Source: JAFDXJ01 sp039811225
GTDB lineage: Bacteria > Bacteroidota > Bacteroidia > Chitinophagales > Chitinophagaceae
Assembly (NCBI GenBank): GCA_039811225.1
Contig: JBDHYG010000014.1
Span: 9,970-73,969 of the forward strand
Direction of reading: 5' to 3'
Length of the DNA: 64,000 nucleotides
Below, in pieces: positions 16,482-25,286 of the stretch. A program made the position numbers and the translations under genes. The notes beneath the pieces are model-generated. The model worked only from the letters and a program-made list of their open reading frames with translations. It had not been told where the DNA came from and searched no databases. Position 1 is the first letter of the stretch. Each line of letters begins with the position of its first letter.

Positions 16482-17129
16482 TTATCGGCTGAAAAAAATG
16501 ATGCCGCAAAATAGCAAGACCAGGGCCAGGTACACCCATACTTCATAATGTTTCCAGGTTTGTGTTCTTTTCTTCTGACGAAGAACTTGCCCGATTTGTG
16601 CTAATGCCGGTGCATGCACATGTTGGATTGTTTGCAGGTTTTTGCATATAATTTCAACAGCAGGATAGGGAAGATACAAGCAACATTTCAATAAAATAGC
16701 CGTTATCTCTTCGTTGGTCTGTTCGTTGGATGATTTTGTTAAATATTGTAAGGCAGCCGGCGATAAGACCTGGCGGGCTTTTTCTGTAAGTAAACGAGGG
16801 CTGATACGGAGGGTATCTACTTGTTCCAAGATGGTTTGAAATTTTCGACAATCCGTAATAATAGATACAGCATTGACGATTTTTTCACTGGGAACGAAAT
16901 GACCATAAAAATATACATCATGGTATTGCTTTCGTTTGACAGGGTCCTGTAAAACCTCCCAGGCTTCTGATATCTGGAGGAAACGGGAATAGGCCAGGTG
17001 ATCTCCCGGGCTCCTGTCGGGGTGATATTTCATCACCAGGTTGCGGTAAGCCATCTTTATTTCATGGAGCGATGCCGATGGTGAAACACCCAGCACAGCA
17101 TAAAAGTCTTTGAACTCTTTTTTTATCAC
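16482..17129 (-). CDS. J-domain protein with C-terminal membrane anchor
   Basis: About 215 residues. J-domain at the N-terminus (FKDFYAVLGVSPSASLHEIK, then KYHPDRSPGD with the HPD tripeptide that stimulates DnaK ATPase), a helical middle of unknown type, and a C-terminal hydrophobic helix (WVYLALVLLFCGIIFF) that ends the protein. No DnaJ Gly/Phe or zinc-finger region, so this is a specialised co-chaperone tethered to the membrane. Start chosen as GTG 17129: a -7 element lies 15 bases upstream, whereas the longer ATG start (17189) would precede the predicted transcription start. Confidence 0.75.
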   Translation of the reverse strand: MIKKEFKDFYAVLGVSPSASLHEIKMAYRNLVMKYHPDRSPGDHLAYSRFLQISEAWEVLQDPVKRKQYHDVYFYGHFVPSEKIVNAVSIITDCRKFQTILEQVDTLRISPRLLTEKARQVLSPAALQYLTKSSNEQTNEEITAILLKCCLYLPYPAVEIICKNLQTIQHVHAPALAQIGQVLRQKKRTQTWKHYEVWVYLALVLLFCGIIFFSR

Positions 17130-17144
17130 GAGGCCATTTAATTT

Positions 17145-17152
17145 CAAAAGTA
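17145..17152 (-). promoter_or_regulatory. -7 promoter element of the J-domain gene
   Basis: Exact TAnnTTTG match (TACTTTTG on the minus strand). It decides in favour of the GTG start at 17129. Confidence 0.45.
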
Positions 17153-17317
17153 AATGAAAAAATGCAGGGTGAAGGTTAGCAGGTTGCAACTAATCAGAAT
17201 AGGTGATTTATATTTCTTTCCACCATTTCTCCACAGGAAAAAATGGTCGCTTTCATTTTTTGTGGTTTTCCACTAAGTTCGCAGGGGTATTCATACCCAG
17301 CATGTAAATTTAGCAAT

Positions 17318-20300
17318 ATGCGTTTGAAACAACTCGAGATAAAAGGCTTTAAAAGTTTTGCCGATAAAACCGTTATCAATTTTGATGAAGGTATAACCGG
17401 CGTTATCGGTCCCAATGGCTGTGGCAAGAGCAATATCATTGACAGTATTCGTTGGGTGATCGGGGAACAAAAAATTTCTTCCCTGCGCAGTGAAAACCTG
17501 GAAGCTTTAATTTTTAATGGCTCTAAAACCCGTAGTGGAAGTGGCCTGGCAGAAGTGAGCCTGACCTTTGAAAACACCAAAAACCTTTTACCCACTGAGT
17601 TCTCTACAGTAACGGTTACGCGCCGCTATTATAAAAACGGGGAGAGTGAATACCGCCTGAATAATGTAGCCTGCCGGTTGAAAGATATTCATAACTTGTT
17701 TATGGATACAGGTATCAGCAATGACAGTTATGCAATCATTGAGCTGGCGATGGTGGATGATATCATTAAAGATAAAGACAACAGCCGCCGCCGTATGCTG
17801 GAACAGGCTGCCGGCATCACTATTTACAAAGCCCGTAAAAAAGAAGCAACCGCTAAGTTAGATGCAACAGAAACAGACTTAAACCGGATTGAAGACCTTT
17901 TATTTGAAATTCATAACCAGGTAAAAACACTGGAAAGCCAGGCAAAGAAAGCAGAGAAATTTTATGAGATTAAAAATGAATACCGCGAGGTTTCTATAGA
18001 ACTGGCTAAAGCTTCACTCGAAGGGTATAATTCCAGTTTCCTGGAGATGACTGCGAATATGGATGCCGCATTGGATGCTAAAGCGCAATTAGATGCGCAG
18101 ATTGCAAAGGAAGATGCAGCGCTGGAAAATGAGAAATTGCAGTTTGCTGAAGCCGAAAAAGCTTTACATGAAAAACAAACACGTTTCAATGAATTGATGC
18201 AGCACCTGAAGAATAAAGAAAATGACAAAAACCTGGCTGCTCAAAAATTGACTTACCTGTTGGATAAGGAAAAAAATCTTTCCCTTTTCCTTGAAAATGC
18301 TGAAGGCCAGTTACATACCATCCAGGATTCCATCCGTTTTACAGAATTGCAAACCGAAAAAGAAAATGAAGAATTGACTACACAGGCAGCTGCCTTGAAT
18401 AATACCCGGGAAAAAACCGAAGAAGCCAGGAATTTATTTGATACTAAAAGGGGTGCGCTGGATAGTATCCGACGCCGCCTGCAGGAGATTCAGCGGAAAC
18501 AATTTGACGCAGAAAAAAAAGTAGCCATTGCCGATACACTCATTCAAAACCTTGACCGTTCAAAGGACCAGGTACAACAGGATCAGCAGACCAGATCAAC
18601 GCAACAGGCATCTTATGAAGAAAAGCTTCAATCAATACAACAGGAACTGGAAGAAAAGAAAAATGCACATAGTTTATTACAAGCAGAACAGGTACGGGTA
18701 AAAGAACAAATCCTGGAAGTACAAGCTACCCTGGAAAAATTGCGCAATGAACTGATGGATGAAAACCGGAAGCTGGATGCAAAACGGAATGAGTATAACC
18801 TGCTGAAAAGCCTGATTGATTCAATGGAAGGGTACCCGGAGAGTGTAAAATTTTTGCACCAGAATGCAGAATGGGGCACACAGGCGCCAATACTTTCCGA
18901 TATTTTATATGTACAGGAAGATTACCGGAAAGCACTGGAAAATGTACTGGAACCTTATCTGAATTATTATGTTGTAAGAAACCTGGAAGAAGGAATACGG
19001 GCTATCAATTTATTAAATGATCATAAGAAAGGAAAGGCCAATTTTTTTATACTTGACCAGGTGCGCCATAATCAAAACAGTATTGAACAACCGGAAAACA
19101 CATTGCCTGCATTGGAAGTTGTGGAAACGGATGAAGAATATGCAGCATTGGCAAAATACCTGTTGGGCCATGTTTTTATCGCATCCAATGATGATGCCTT
19201 ACAAGCAGCGCCAGAACGTGCCGTAATTATTGAAAAGACAGGCAAGTATATAAAAGGCACTTATACCCTGAGGGGTGGCAGTACCGGTTTATTTGAAGGA
19301 CAAAAGATCGGCCGCGCCAAGAACCTGGAAAAAATGCAGGATGAAATTATCCTGCAGGACGCTGTGGTGAATGCCCTGAAAAATGAAATGAAAAAACAGC
19401 AGGACACCCTTTCACAGAATACTGCTATGTTGAAAGATAACCAGGTCAAACAGGCGGAGCATGAAATTAACCAGTTAAATAATGAACACTATGCCATAAA
19501 AAATAAACTGGAAACGTTACAACAGGCATTTGAAACCGGTGCCCAGCGCCTGGCAGAAGTACTGCAAAAACTGGAAGAAGCGCAAAATGGTATTAGGCAT
19601 ACCCGGGAAGAATTTGTGCTATTGAATACCGAACTGCAACAAGTCTCCGGGGAATTAAGAATTGCGGAAAATGATTTTAGTGAAACGGAAAAGACCTATA
19701 ATGAATTAGCCCGGGTATATAATGAACGCAACCTGCAGGTAGCACAACAGCAAAATAAGATAACTGCCTTACAGCAGGAGCTGGCTTTTAAATCAAAGCA
19801 GTTAAAAGAATTGCATGAACAAATCGGCCTGAACACAGAACAATTTAAAAATGTACAGGCAGAAATCATAAGCGGTCGGCAACAATTGGAAGAAACAGAA
19901 ACGGCGCTGTTGTCTTTTATGCAGGAAAAAGAACAGGAAGAAAAGAAATTGAATGAAGCCGACCAGGCATTCTCTAATTTTAGAAATGTCCTGCAGGTTA
20001 AAGAAGCAGCCTTGCGTAACCGGTTAAAAGAAAAAGAAAATAAAGAACGTTATGCAGGAGAATTGAAGGACCAGCTTAATGAATTGAAATTACACCTGGC
20101 CGGCATGAAAGAACGTATGCAGGTGGAATTCAATGTGCAACTAGATACGATATTAGCGGAAGCCCGGAAAAATGATACCGCCCTGGAAGAATTACAGGCC
20201 AGTGCAGCCCGCATGAAAAAGCGCCTGGAAAATATGGGTGAAATTAATTCCATGGCCATTGAAGCCTATGCTGAAATGAAGCAACGCTATGCATTTATTC

Positions 20301-20839
20301 TCGAACAAAAAAATGACCTGGTTTCTGCCCGTGAAAGCCTGCTGCAAACGATCCAGGAGGTGGGCGCTACCGCTAATCGCCAGTTCCTGGAAACATTTAA
20401 TAAAGTCCGTGAAAATTTCCAGCACGTGTTCAAAGCGCTATTTACAGATGAAGACACAGCCGATCTTGTACTGGACAACCCGGAAAATCTGGCAGAAACC
20501 GGCATTGAAATTATTGCAAAGCCAAAAGGTAAACGGCCATCTTCTATTACCCAATTAAGCGGTGGTGAAAAAACACTTACTGCCACCGCGTTGTTATTTT
20601 CCATTTATCTTATCAAGCCCGCTCCATTCTGCATCCTGGATGAAGTGGATGCACCATTGGATGATGTGAATGTGGGAAAATTTACACAGATGATCCAACA
20701 ATTCAGTGAGAATTCCCAATTCATCATTATTACGCACAACAAAATGACGATGAATGCCGTGGATGTAATTTATGGTGTCACCATGCAAGAGCCGGGTGTA
20801 AGTAAATTGGTACCGGTAGATTTCCGGAGCTTGATTTAA
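17318..20839 (+). CDS. smc: Chromosome segregation protein SMC
   Basis: 1173-residue condensin ATPase that compacts and separates chromosomes. N-terminal half-ATPase with Walker A GPNGCGKSN at about residues 32-40, long coiled coil, a hinge around 520-680 (SLIDSMEGYPESVKFLHQ ... GRAKNLEKM), second coiled coil, and the C-terminal half with signature LSGGEKTLTATALLFSIY (about 1081) and Walker B FCILDEVDAPLDD (about 1105). The start at ATG 17318 is where the family begins; an in-frame ATG at 17243 adds 25 unrelated residues. Partners ScpA and ScpB are not in the window. Confidence 0.96.
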   Translation: MRLKQLEIKGFKSFADKTVINFDEGITGVIGPNGCGKSNIIDSIRWVIGEQKISSLRSENLEALIFNGSKTRSGSGLAEVSLTFENTKNLLPTEFSTVTVTRRYYKNGESEYRLNNVACRLKDIHNLFMDTGISNDSYAIIELAMVDDIIKDKDNSRRRMLEQAAGITIYKARKKEATAKLDATETDLNRIEDLLFEIHNQVKTLESQAKKAEKFYEIKNEYREVSIELAKASLEGYNSSFLEMTANMDAALDAKAQLDAQIAKEDAALENEKLQFAEAEKALHEKQTRFNELMQHLKNKENDKNLAAQKLTYLLDKEKNLSLFLENAEGQLHTIQDSIRFTELQTEKENEELTTQAAALNNTREKTEEARNLFDTKRGALDSIRRRLQEIQRKQFDAEKKVAIADTLIQNLDRSKDQVQQDQQTRSTQQASYEEKLQSIQQELEEKKNAHSLLQAEQVRVKEQILEVQATLEKLRNELMDENRKLDAKRNEYNLLKSLIDSMEGYPESVKFLHQNAEWGTQAPILSDILYVQEDYRKALENVLEPYLNYYVVRNLEEGIRAINLLNDHKKGKANFFILDQVRHNQNSIEQPENTLPALEVVETDEEYAALAKYLLGHVFIASNDDALQAAPERAVIIEKTGKYIKGTYTLRGGSTGLFEGQKIGRAKNLEKMQDEIILQDAVVNALKNEMKKQQDTLSQNTAMLKDNQVKQAEHEINQLNNEHYAIKNKLETLQQAFETGAQRLAEVLQKLEEAQNGIRHTREEFVLLNTELQQVSGELRIAENDFSETEKTYNELARVYNERNLQVAQQQNKITALQQELAFKSKQLKELHEQIGLNTEQFKNVQAEIISGRQQLEETETALLSFMQEKEQEEKKLNEADQAFSNFRNVLQVKEAALRNRLKEKENKERYAGELKDQLNELKLHLAGMKERMQVEFNVQLDTILAEARKNDTALEELQASAARMKKRLENMGEINSMAIEAYAEMKQRYAFILEQKNDLVSARESLLQTIQEVGATANRQFLETFNKVRENFQHVFKALFTDEDTADLVLDNPENLAETGIEIIAKPKGKRPSSITQLSGGEKTLTATALLFSIYLIKPAPFCILDEVDAPLDDVNVGKFTQMIQQFSENSQFIIITHNKMTMNAVDVIYGVTMQEPGVSKLVPVDFRSLI

Positions 20840-20850
20840 AATCGGATACA

Positions 20851-21285
20851 TTGATCAGGACAGCCATCCTTTTTTATATCATTATCTATTCTTTGTATAC
20901 AGTATTTACAAGGCGACCAGATTATTTCGATGGAACTATTATACCGGCAACCATACAATTCAACACAGAGGTGCATACCCAAAAAAAATTACCTTTTGCC
21001 CACTACCTGGCAAGTGGAAAAATGTATGCTGTGGATGCTTCTTACCTGTTTAGGAATTACCATAGCGGGGAACAGGTGCAGGTTATTTATGAAGCTTCCA
21101 ATCCGGCACAGGCAGGTATTTACAGCTGGTGGGGGTATTGGTTAAGATGGCAGGAAATTATACCATCACTGCTTATTTATAGTATTTTATTTTATGCAGC
21201 TTTTTCCATTTCAAAGAAAGAAGCAGGAGACACGATAATCGAAACAGAAAAGGCATACCGGAAAAAGAAAAAATATGCAGACTAA
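20851..21285 (+). CDS. DUF3592-like membrane protein
   Basis: 144 residues with an N-terminal helix (AILFYIIIYSLYTVF), an extracytoplasmic middle and a second helix (LLIYSILFYAAFSI), ending in a Lys-rich tail. The middle has the DUF3592-type pattern of a beta sandwich with GEQVQVIYEASNPAQAGIYS. Role unknown. It starts with TTG at 20851, 11 bases after smc, and is closed by a terminator, so it is likely co-transcribed with smc. Confidence 0.6.
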   Translation: MIRTAILFYIIIYSLYTVFTRRPDYFDGTIIPATIQFNTEVHTQKKLPFAHYLASGKMYAVDASYLFRNYHSGEQVQVIYEASNPAQAGIYSWWGYWLRWQEIIPSLLIYSILFYAAFSISKKEAGDTIIETEKAYRKKKKYAD

Positions 21286-21318
21286 AAAAGCATCCTTTGT
21301 ATAAAAGATGCTTTTCCT
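21286..21318 (+). terminator. Predicted intrinsic terminator after the smc operon
   Basis: 9-bp perfect stem (AAAAGCATC at 21286-21294 with GATGCTTTT at 21307-21315) around a 12-base loop, starting right after the stop codon and ending in a short T run. Confidence 0.65.
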
Positions 21319-21447
21319 AATTCAAGGTGTTATTTATAGGTCAACACTGCTTTTATGACGATGGTATAGGTAAAAAGTTTAATCAGCTATTTTTTCTGCA
21401 CAAATAAATATTCTTTTTTATTTTTAAGCGCCTATTAAATTGAGTCC

Positions 21448-22422
21448 ATGAACCTTTTCTGGAGAAATATTATTACTTATACTATCCTACGTAATAAAAA
21501 GATACCCGCAAACCGGGATCAGCATTCTACCTATGTTTTGGCCAGGGGTTACCGTGAATTTATCATTGGGGTAAAGGGTTATACCCGGGATTTTTTCCTG
21601 ATATCCATTGGCATTTTTTCTGCTTCATTCGGTTTCAAAGGCTTTTTGCTTACGAATCATTTCATTGATGGTGGTGCTACGGGTATTTCATTGTTAATTA
21701 CTGCACTCACAAAATTTCCCCTGCAATACCTCATCATTCTTGTCAATTTACCTTTTATCATTTTAGGCTATAATACATTGGGGCGGCGTTTTGCCGTGAA
21801 AGCCGGCCTGGCTATTTTGGGCCTGTCCATTTGCCTGGCATCTGTAGAATTTCCTAATATCACCAATGATAATTTACTGGTTGCATTATTTGGTGGTTTT
21901 TTTCTCGGTGCAGGTATTGGCTTTGCCGTACGTGGTGGCGCTGTGATTGATGGTACCGAGATCCTGGCCATTTATTTAAGTAAGAAAATGGGCACAACCA
22001 TGGGTGATATCATTGTTATCATCAACGTGCTTATTTTTTCAGCTGCCGCTTATTTTTTGAGTGTGGAAATTGCCTTGTATTCCATGGTTACTTACCTGGC
22101 CGCTTCTAAAACACTTGATTTTATTATTGAAGGTATTGAACAATATATTGGTGTGACTATTATTTCTCCTCACAATGAAGAGATCCGGCAAATGATCATA
22201 ACCAAATTGGGCCGCGGTGTTACGGTGTATAGCGGTAAAAGGGGCTATGGACGAAGAGGAGAAACCCGTGACACGGATATTTTATATACTGTTATTACCC
22301 GGTTGGAGATTAATAAACTGAATATTGAAATTGAAAAGATAACACCGGATGCATTTATTGTAATGAGCAGTGTAAAAGATACTAAAGGAGGTATGATTAA
22401 AAGGAGACCACTGGATCATTAG
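21448..22422 (+). CDS. YitT family membrane protein
   Basis: 324 residues with about five or six transmembrane helices (for example FFLISIGIFSASFGFKGFLL and LLVALFGGFFLGAGIGFAV) typical of YitT, then a soluble C-terminal DUF2179 domain (VTIISPHNEEIRQMII, GRGVTVYSGKRGYG, VYS/RLEINKL). Members are conserved but their substrate is unknown. It has a 60-residue N-terminal extension before the first helix. Not clearly in an operon with cinA (57-base gap). Confidence 0.85.
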   Translation: MNLFWRNIITYTILRNKKIPANRDQHSTYVLARGYREFIIGVKGYTRDFFLISIGIFSASFGFKGFLLTNHFIDGGATGISLLITALTKFPLQYLIILVNLPFIILGYNTLGRRFAVKAGLAILGLSICLASVEFPNITNDNLLVALFGGFFLGAGIGFAVRGGAVIDGTEILAIYLSKKMGTTMGDIIVIINVLIFSAAAYFLSVEIALYSMVTYLAASKTLDFIIEGIEQYIGVTIISPHNEEIRQMIITKLGRGVTVYSGKRGYGRRGETRDTDILYTVITRLEINKLNIEIEKITPDAFIVMSSVKDTKGGMIKRRPLDH

Positions 22423-22479
22423 AAAGTTTCAAATTTTAAATCCATAGATTCCTCTTAAATATAGTTCTGATAACTCATC

Positions 22480-23730
22480 ATGAAAAATCTACAGGCATCT
22501 ATAATTACGATAGGCGATGAATTATTGATCGGCCAGGTTATAGATAGTAACAGCGCTTTTATCGGGAAAGAATTAATGGAAGCCGGTATTTGGCCCGCAC
22601 ATAAATTTACCGTTGGAGACCAATGGAATGATATCTGGCAGGCCTTGGATGAGGCAGCCGCTCAAGATGATATAATTATTATTACAGGTGGTTTGGGGCC
22701 TACTGCTGATGACATAACAAAACCATTGCTTTGTAAATATTTTGATGGCAAAATGCGGGAAGATGCAGCTACCCTGGCACATGTTACCTATTTATTTGAA
22801 GTTGTTTTTAAACGGAAAATGCCTTTATTGGAAAGCAACCGCAGGCAGGCAGAAGTACCTGATGTGTGTACCGTTTTACAAAATAAAATCGGTACTGCCC
22901 CAGGCATGTTATTTGAAAAAAATGGGAAATATTTTTTCAGTTTGCCCGGTGTACCCAATGAAATGCAATACCTCATGCTACAGGAAGTCATTCCCTTCCT
23001 GAAAAGTAAATATAAAAACCAGGTAATCAGCCAGCGAACCCTGCTGACCTATGGTGCCGGCGAATCTTTCCTGGCTGAAGAGATAAAGGATTTTGAATCT
23101 GCTTTACCCCCTACAATAAAACTTGCTTATTTACCCAATTACGGTATGTTGCGTTTACGGCTAACAGCAAGAGATACCACTACACAGGCACTTGATCAGC
23201 AATTTGAAGATTTAAAATTATTGGTAAAAAAATGGATGATCAGTGATACTGATATCAGCATGCAGGAATTAGTTGCCGGTATTTTAAAAAATAAAAAGAA
23301 AACATTGGCCACAGCGGAAAGTTGTACAGGTGGATATATAGCTCATTTACTTACAGCCATACCAGGCGCTTCAGACTTTTTCAAAGGTAGTGTGGTCTCT
23401 TATGCCAATGAGGTCAAAGCAGGCATTTTACAAGTACCGGAAGCAACTTTGGAAAGTTATGGTGCCGTAAGTGCAGAAACGGTCCAGGCAATGGTCAAAG
23501 GGTTACTGCATCTTGTACAAGCCGATTTTGTACTGGCCGTTAGCGGCATTATGGGACCCACAGGTGGTACGCCTGAAAAGCCGGTTGGTACCGTCTGGCT
23601 GGGCGTGGGAGATAGGAAAAGAATAGTTACGACCTGCATTCATGTACGGTTTGACCGGGAGAAAAATATCCATTTAACAGCTATCCAGGCATTAAATTTT
23701 TTACGCCAGTTTATACTGCAACAGATTTGA
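22480..23730 (+). CDS. cinA: CinA family protein (nicotinamide-nucleotide amidase, competence/damage-inducible)
   Basis: 416 residues. N-terminal MoaB/MogA-like domain (IITIGDELLIGQVIDSNSAF, GGLGPTADDIT), central part with SLPGVPNEMQYLM, and C-terminal amidohydrolase domain with ATAESCTGGYIAHLLTAIPG and VSGIMGPTGGTPEKPVGTVW. Two-domain CinA proteins recycle the pyridine nucleotide by-product of DNA ligase (ADP-ribose hydrolase plus NMN deamidase) in other bacteria. Confidence 0.93.
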   Translation: MKNLQASIITIGDELLIGQVIDSNSAFIGKELMEAGIWPAHKFTVGDQWNDIWQALDEAAAQDDIIIITGGLGPTADDITKPLLCKYFDGKMREDAATLAHVTYLFEVVFKRKMPLLESNRRQAEVPDVCTVLQNKIGTAPGMLFEKNGKYFFSLPGVPNEMQYLMLQEVIPFLKSKYKNQVISQRTLLTYGAGESFLAEEIKDFESALPPTIKLAYLPNYGMLRLRLTARDTTTQALDQQFEDLKLLVKKWMISDTDISMQELVAGILKNKKKTLATAESCTGGYIAHLLTAIPGASDFFKGSVVSYANEVKAGILQVPEATLESYGAVSAETVQAMVKGLLHLVQADFVLAVSGIMGPTGGTPEKPVGTVWLGVGDRKRIVTTCIHVRFDREKNIHLTAIQALNFLRQFILQQI

Positions 23731-23741
23731 CCGGCATTGAT

Positions 23742-23749
23742 TATCTTTG
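23742..23749 (+). promoter_or_regulatory. -7 promoter element of the E2 gene
   Basis: Exact TAnnTTTG match (TATCTTTG), giving a leader of about 65 bases before ATG 23820. Confidence 0.45.
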
Positions 23750-23819
23750 GCACAATTTTACAAAGCGTTTAGCTGTTTATTTTCAAGCAAATAAAATATT
23801 TTTACATAAAAAATAACGT

Positions 23820-25160
23820 ATGGCCATCATCGATCTTGTAATGCCAAAAATGGGCGAGAGTATTATGGAAGCAACTATTTTAAAATGGCATAAAAAAGTG
23901 GGCGATCCAATAGCCATGGATGAAACTTTACTGGAAATAGCTACCGACAAAGTAGATAGTGAAGTTCCAAGTTCAGCAGCTGGTACCGTGGCCGAAATAT
24001 TATTTAAAGAAAATGATGTGGTTCCAATTGGAACAGTGATTGCCCGCGTAGAAACAGTAGGTGAAAATGTAGCTACTCCTGCACCTGCAGTTTCCGCGCC
24101 AGTTGCTACAGCGCCGGAAGCACCGGTTGTTGAAACGCCACCATACGTGCCGGAAACACCCGTAGCGGTACCGGTTACATCCAATGGCAATGGAGGCGCT
24201 AATCGATTTTATTCACCCCTGGTATTGAACATTGCACAAAGTGAAGGCATTCCGTTGAGCGACCTGGAAAAAATACCCGGTACCGGAAATGATGGCCGTG
24301 TTACTAAGAAAGATATTCTGCAATACGTAAGTGAGGGCAAACATAAAGCAGCAACAGCCACGGCACCGGCAGTAACTCAAAAACCTGCTGCTCCTGTAGC
24401 AACCAGTATGGTAATAAATGAGGAAGAACCTGCACCTTACATTCCACAAGGTAATGTAGAGATCATCGAAATGGACAGGATGCGAAAACTCATTGCCAAA
24501 CACATGGTTGATAGTAAGCATACCAGTCCACATGTCACCAGCTTTGCTGAAGCGGATGTGACGAATATGGTATTATGGCGGGATAAGATCAAAAAAGAAT
24601 TTGAAAAAAGAGAAGGCACCAAAATCACCTTCACACCACTGTTTATCGATTGTATTTCCCGGGTGATCAAACGTTTCCCCATGATCAATAGTTCACTGGT
24701 CAATGATCAGATTATTATAAAGAAAGATATCAATATCGGTATGGCTACGGCATTACCTACCGGTAACCTGATTGTACCGGTGATTCATAATGCTGATTAT
24801 TTAAACCTGGTAGGGCTTAGCAAGAAAGTGAATTCCCTGGCAGACAATGCACGGAATAACAGGTTACGCCCGGATGATACACAGAAAGGAACTTTTACAC
24901 TCACCAATGTGGGCACCTTTGGTAGCCTGATGGGAACACCGATTATCAATCAACCACAGGTAGCCATCTTAGCCGTAGGAGCTATTAAGAAAAGGCCGGT
25001 GGTAATAGAAACAGAACAGGGCGATACAATTGGTATCCGGCATATGATGTATTTATCCTTAAGCTATGATCACCGTATAGTTGATGGCAGCCTGGGCGCT
25101 TCTTTCCTGACCGCGGTTGCGAAGGAATTTGAAAGCTGGGATATCAATACAACTTGGTAA
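23820..25160 (+). CDS. 2-oxo acid dehydrogenase E2 (dihydrolipoamide acyltransferase)
   Basis: 446 residues in the classic order: one lipoyl domain (about 1-77, lipoylated Lys in EIATDKVDSEVPS near residue 43), an Ala/Pro-rich linker, the E1/E3-binding domain (about 129-168, FYSPLVLNIAQSEGIPLSDL), a second linker and the catalytic acyltransferase domain (about 210-446) with active-site LSYDHRIVDGSLGASFL. The form resembles branched-chain or 2-oxoglutarate E2 more than the Bacteroidota pyruvate E2 that sits beside pdhA; substrate cannot be fixed from sequence alone. No E1 or E3 gene is next to it. Confidence 0.9.
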   Translation: MAIIDLVMPKMGESIMEATILKWHKKVGDPIAMDETLLEIATDKVDSEVPSSAAGTVAEILFKENDVVPIGTVIARVETVGENVATPAPAVSAPVATAPEAPVVETPPYVPETPVAVPVTSNGNGGANRFYSPLVLNIAQSEGIPLSDLEKIPGTGNDGRVTKKDILQYVSEGKHKAATATAPAVTQKPAAPVATSMVINEEEPAPYIPQGNVEIIEMDRMRKLIAKHMVDSKHTSPHVTSFAEADVTNMVLWRDKIKKEFEKREGTKITFTPLFIDCISRVIKRFPMINSSLVNDQIIIKKDINIGMATALPTGNLIVPVIHNADYLNLVGLSKKVNSLADNARNNRLRPDDTQKGTFTLTNVGTFGSLMGTPIINQPQVAILAVGAIKKRPVVIETEQGDTIGIRHMMYLSLSYDHRIVDGSLGASFLTAVAKEFESWDINTTW

Positions 25161-25286
25161 TCTTCCAGGGATTTTTATAAAAAGTAATTTTATTTTTTAC
25201 ACCTGATGATACTCGGTATAGGCGAAGTTTAGTTAATAAACTGTTTCCTGCCAATAATTTTTCGTTTCCAAAATAAACCCCTGACC

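Noticed and set aside
16470..16490. Palindromic CGATAA-AA-TTATCG at the end of the J-protein gene as a terminator
   Set aside because: Only a 6-bp AT-rich stem with a 2-base loop and no T run on the minus strand; too weak.
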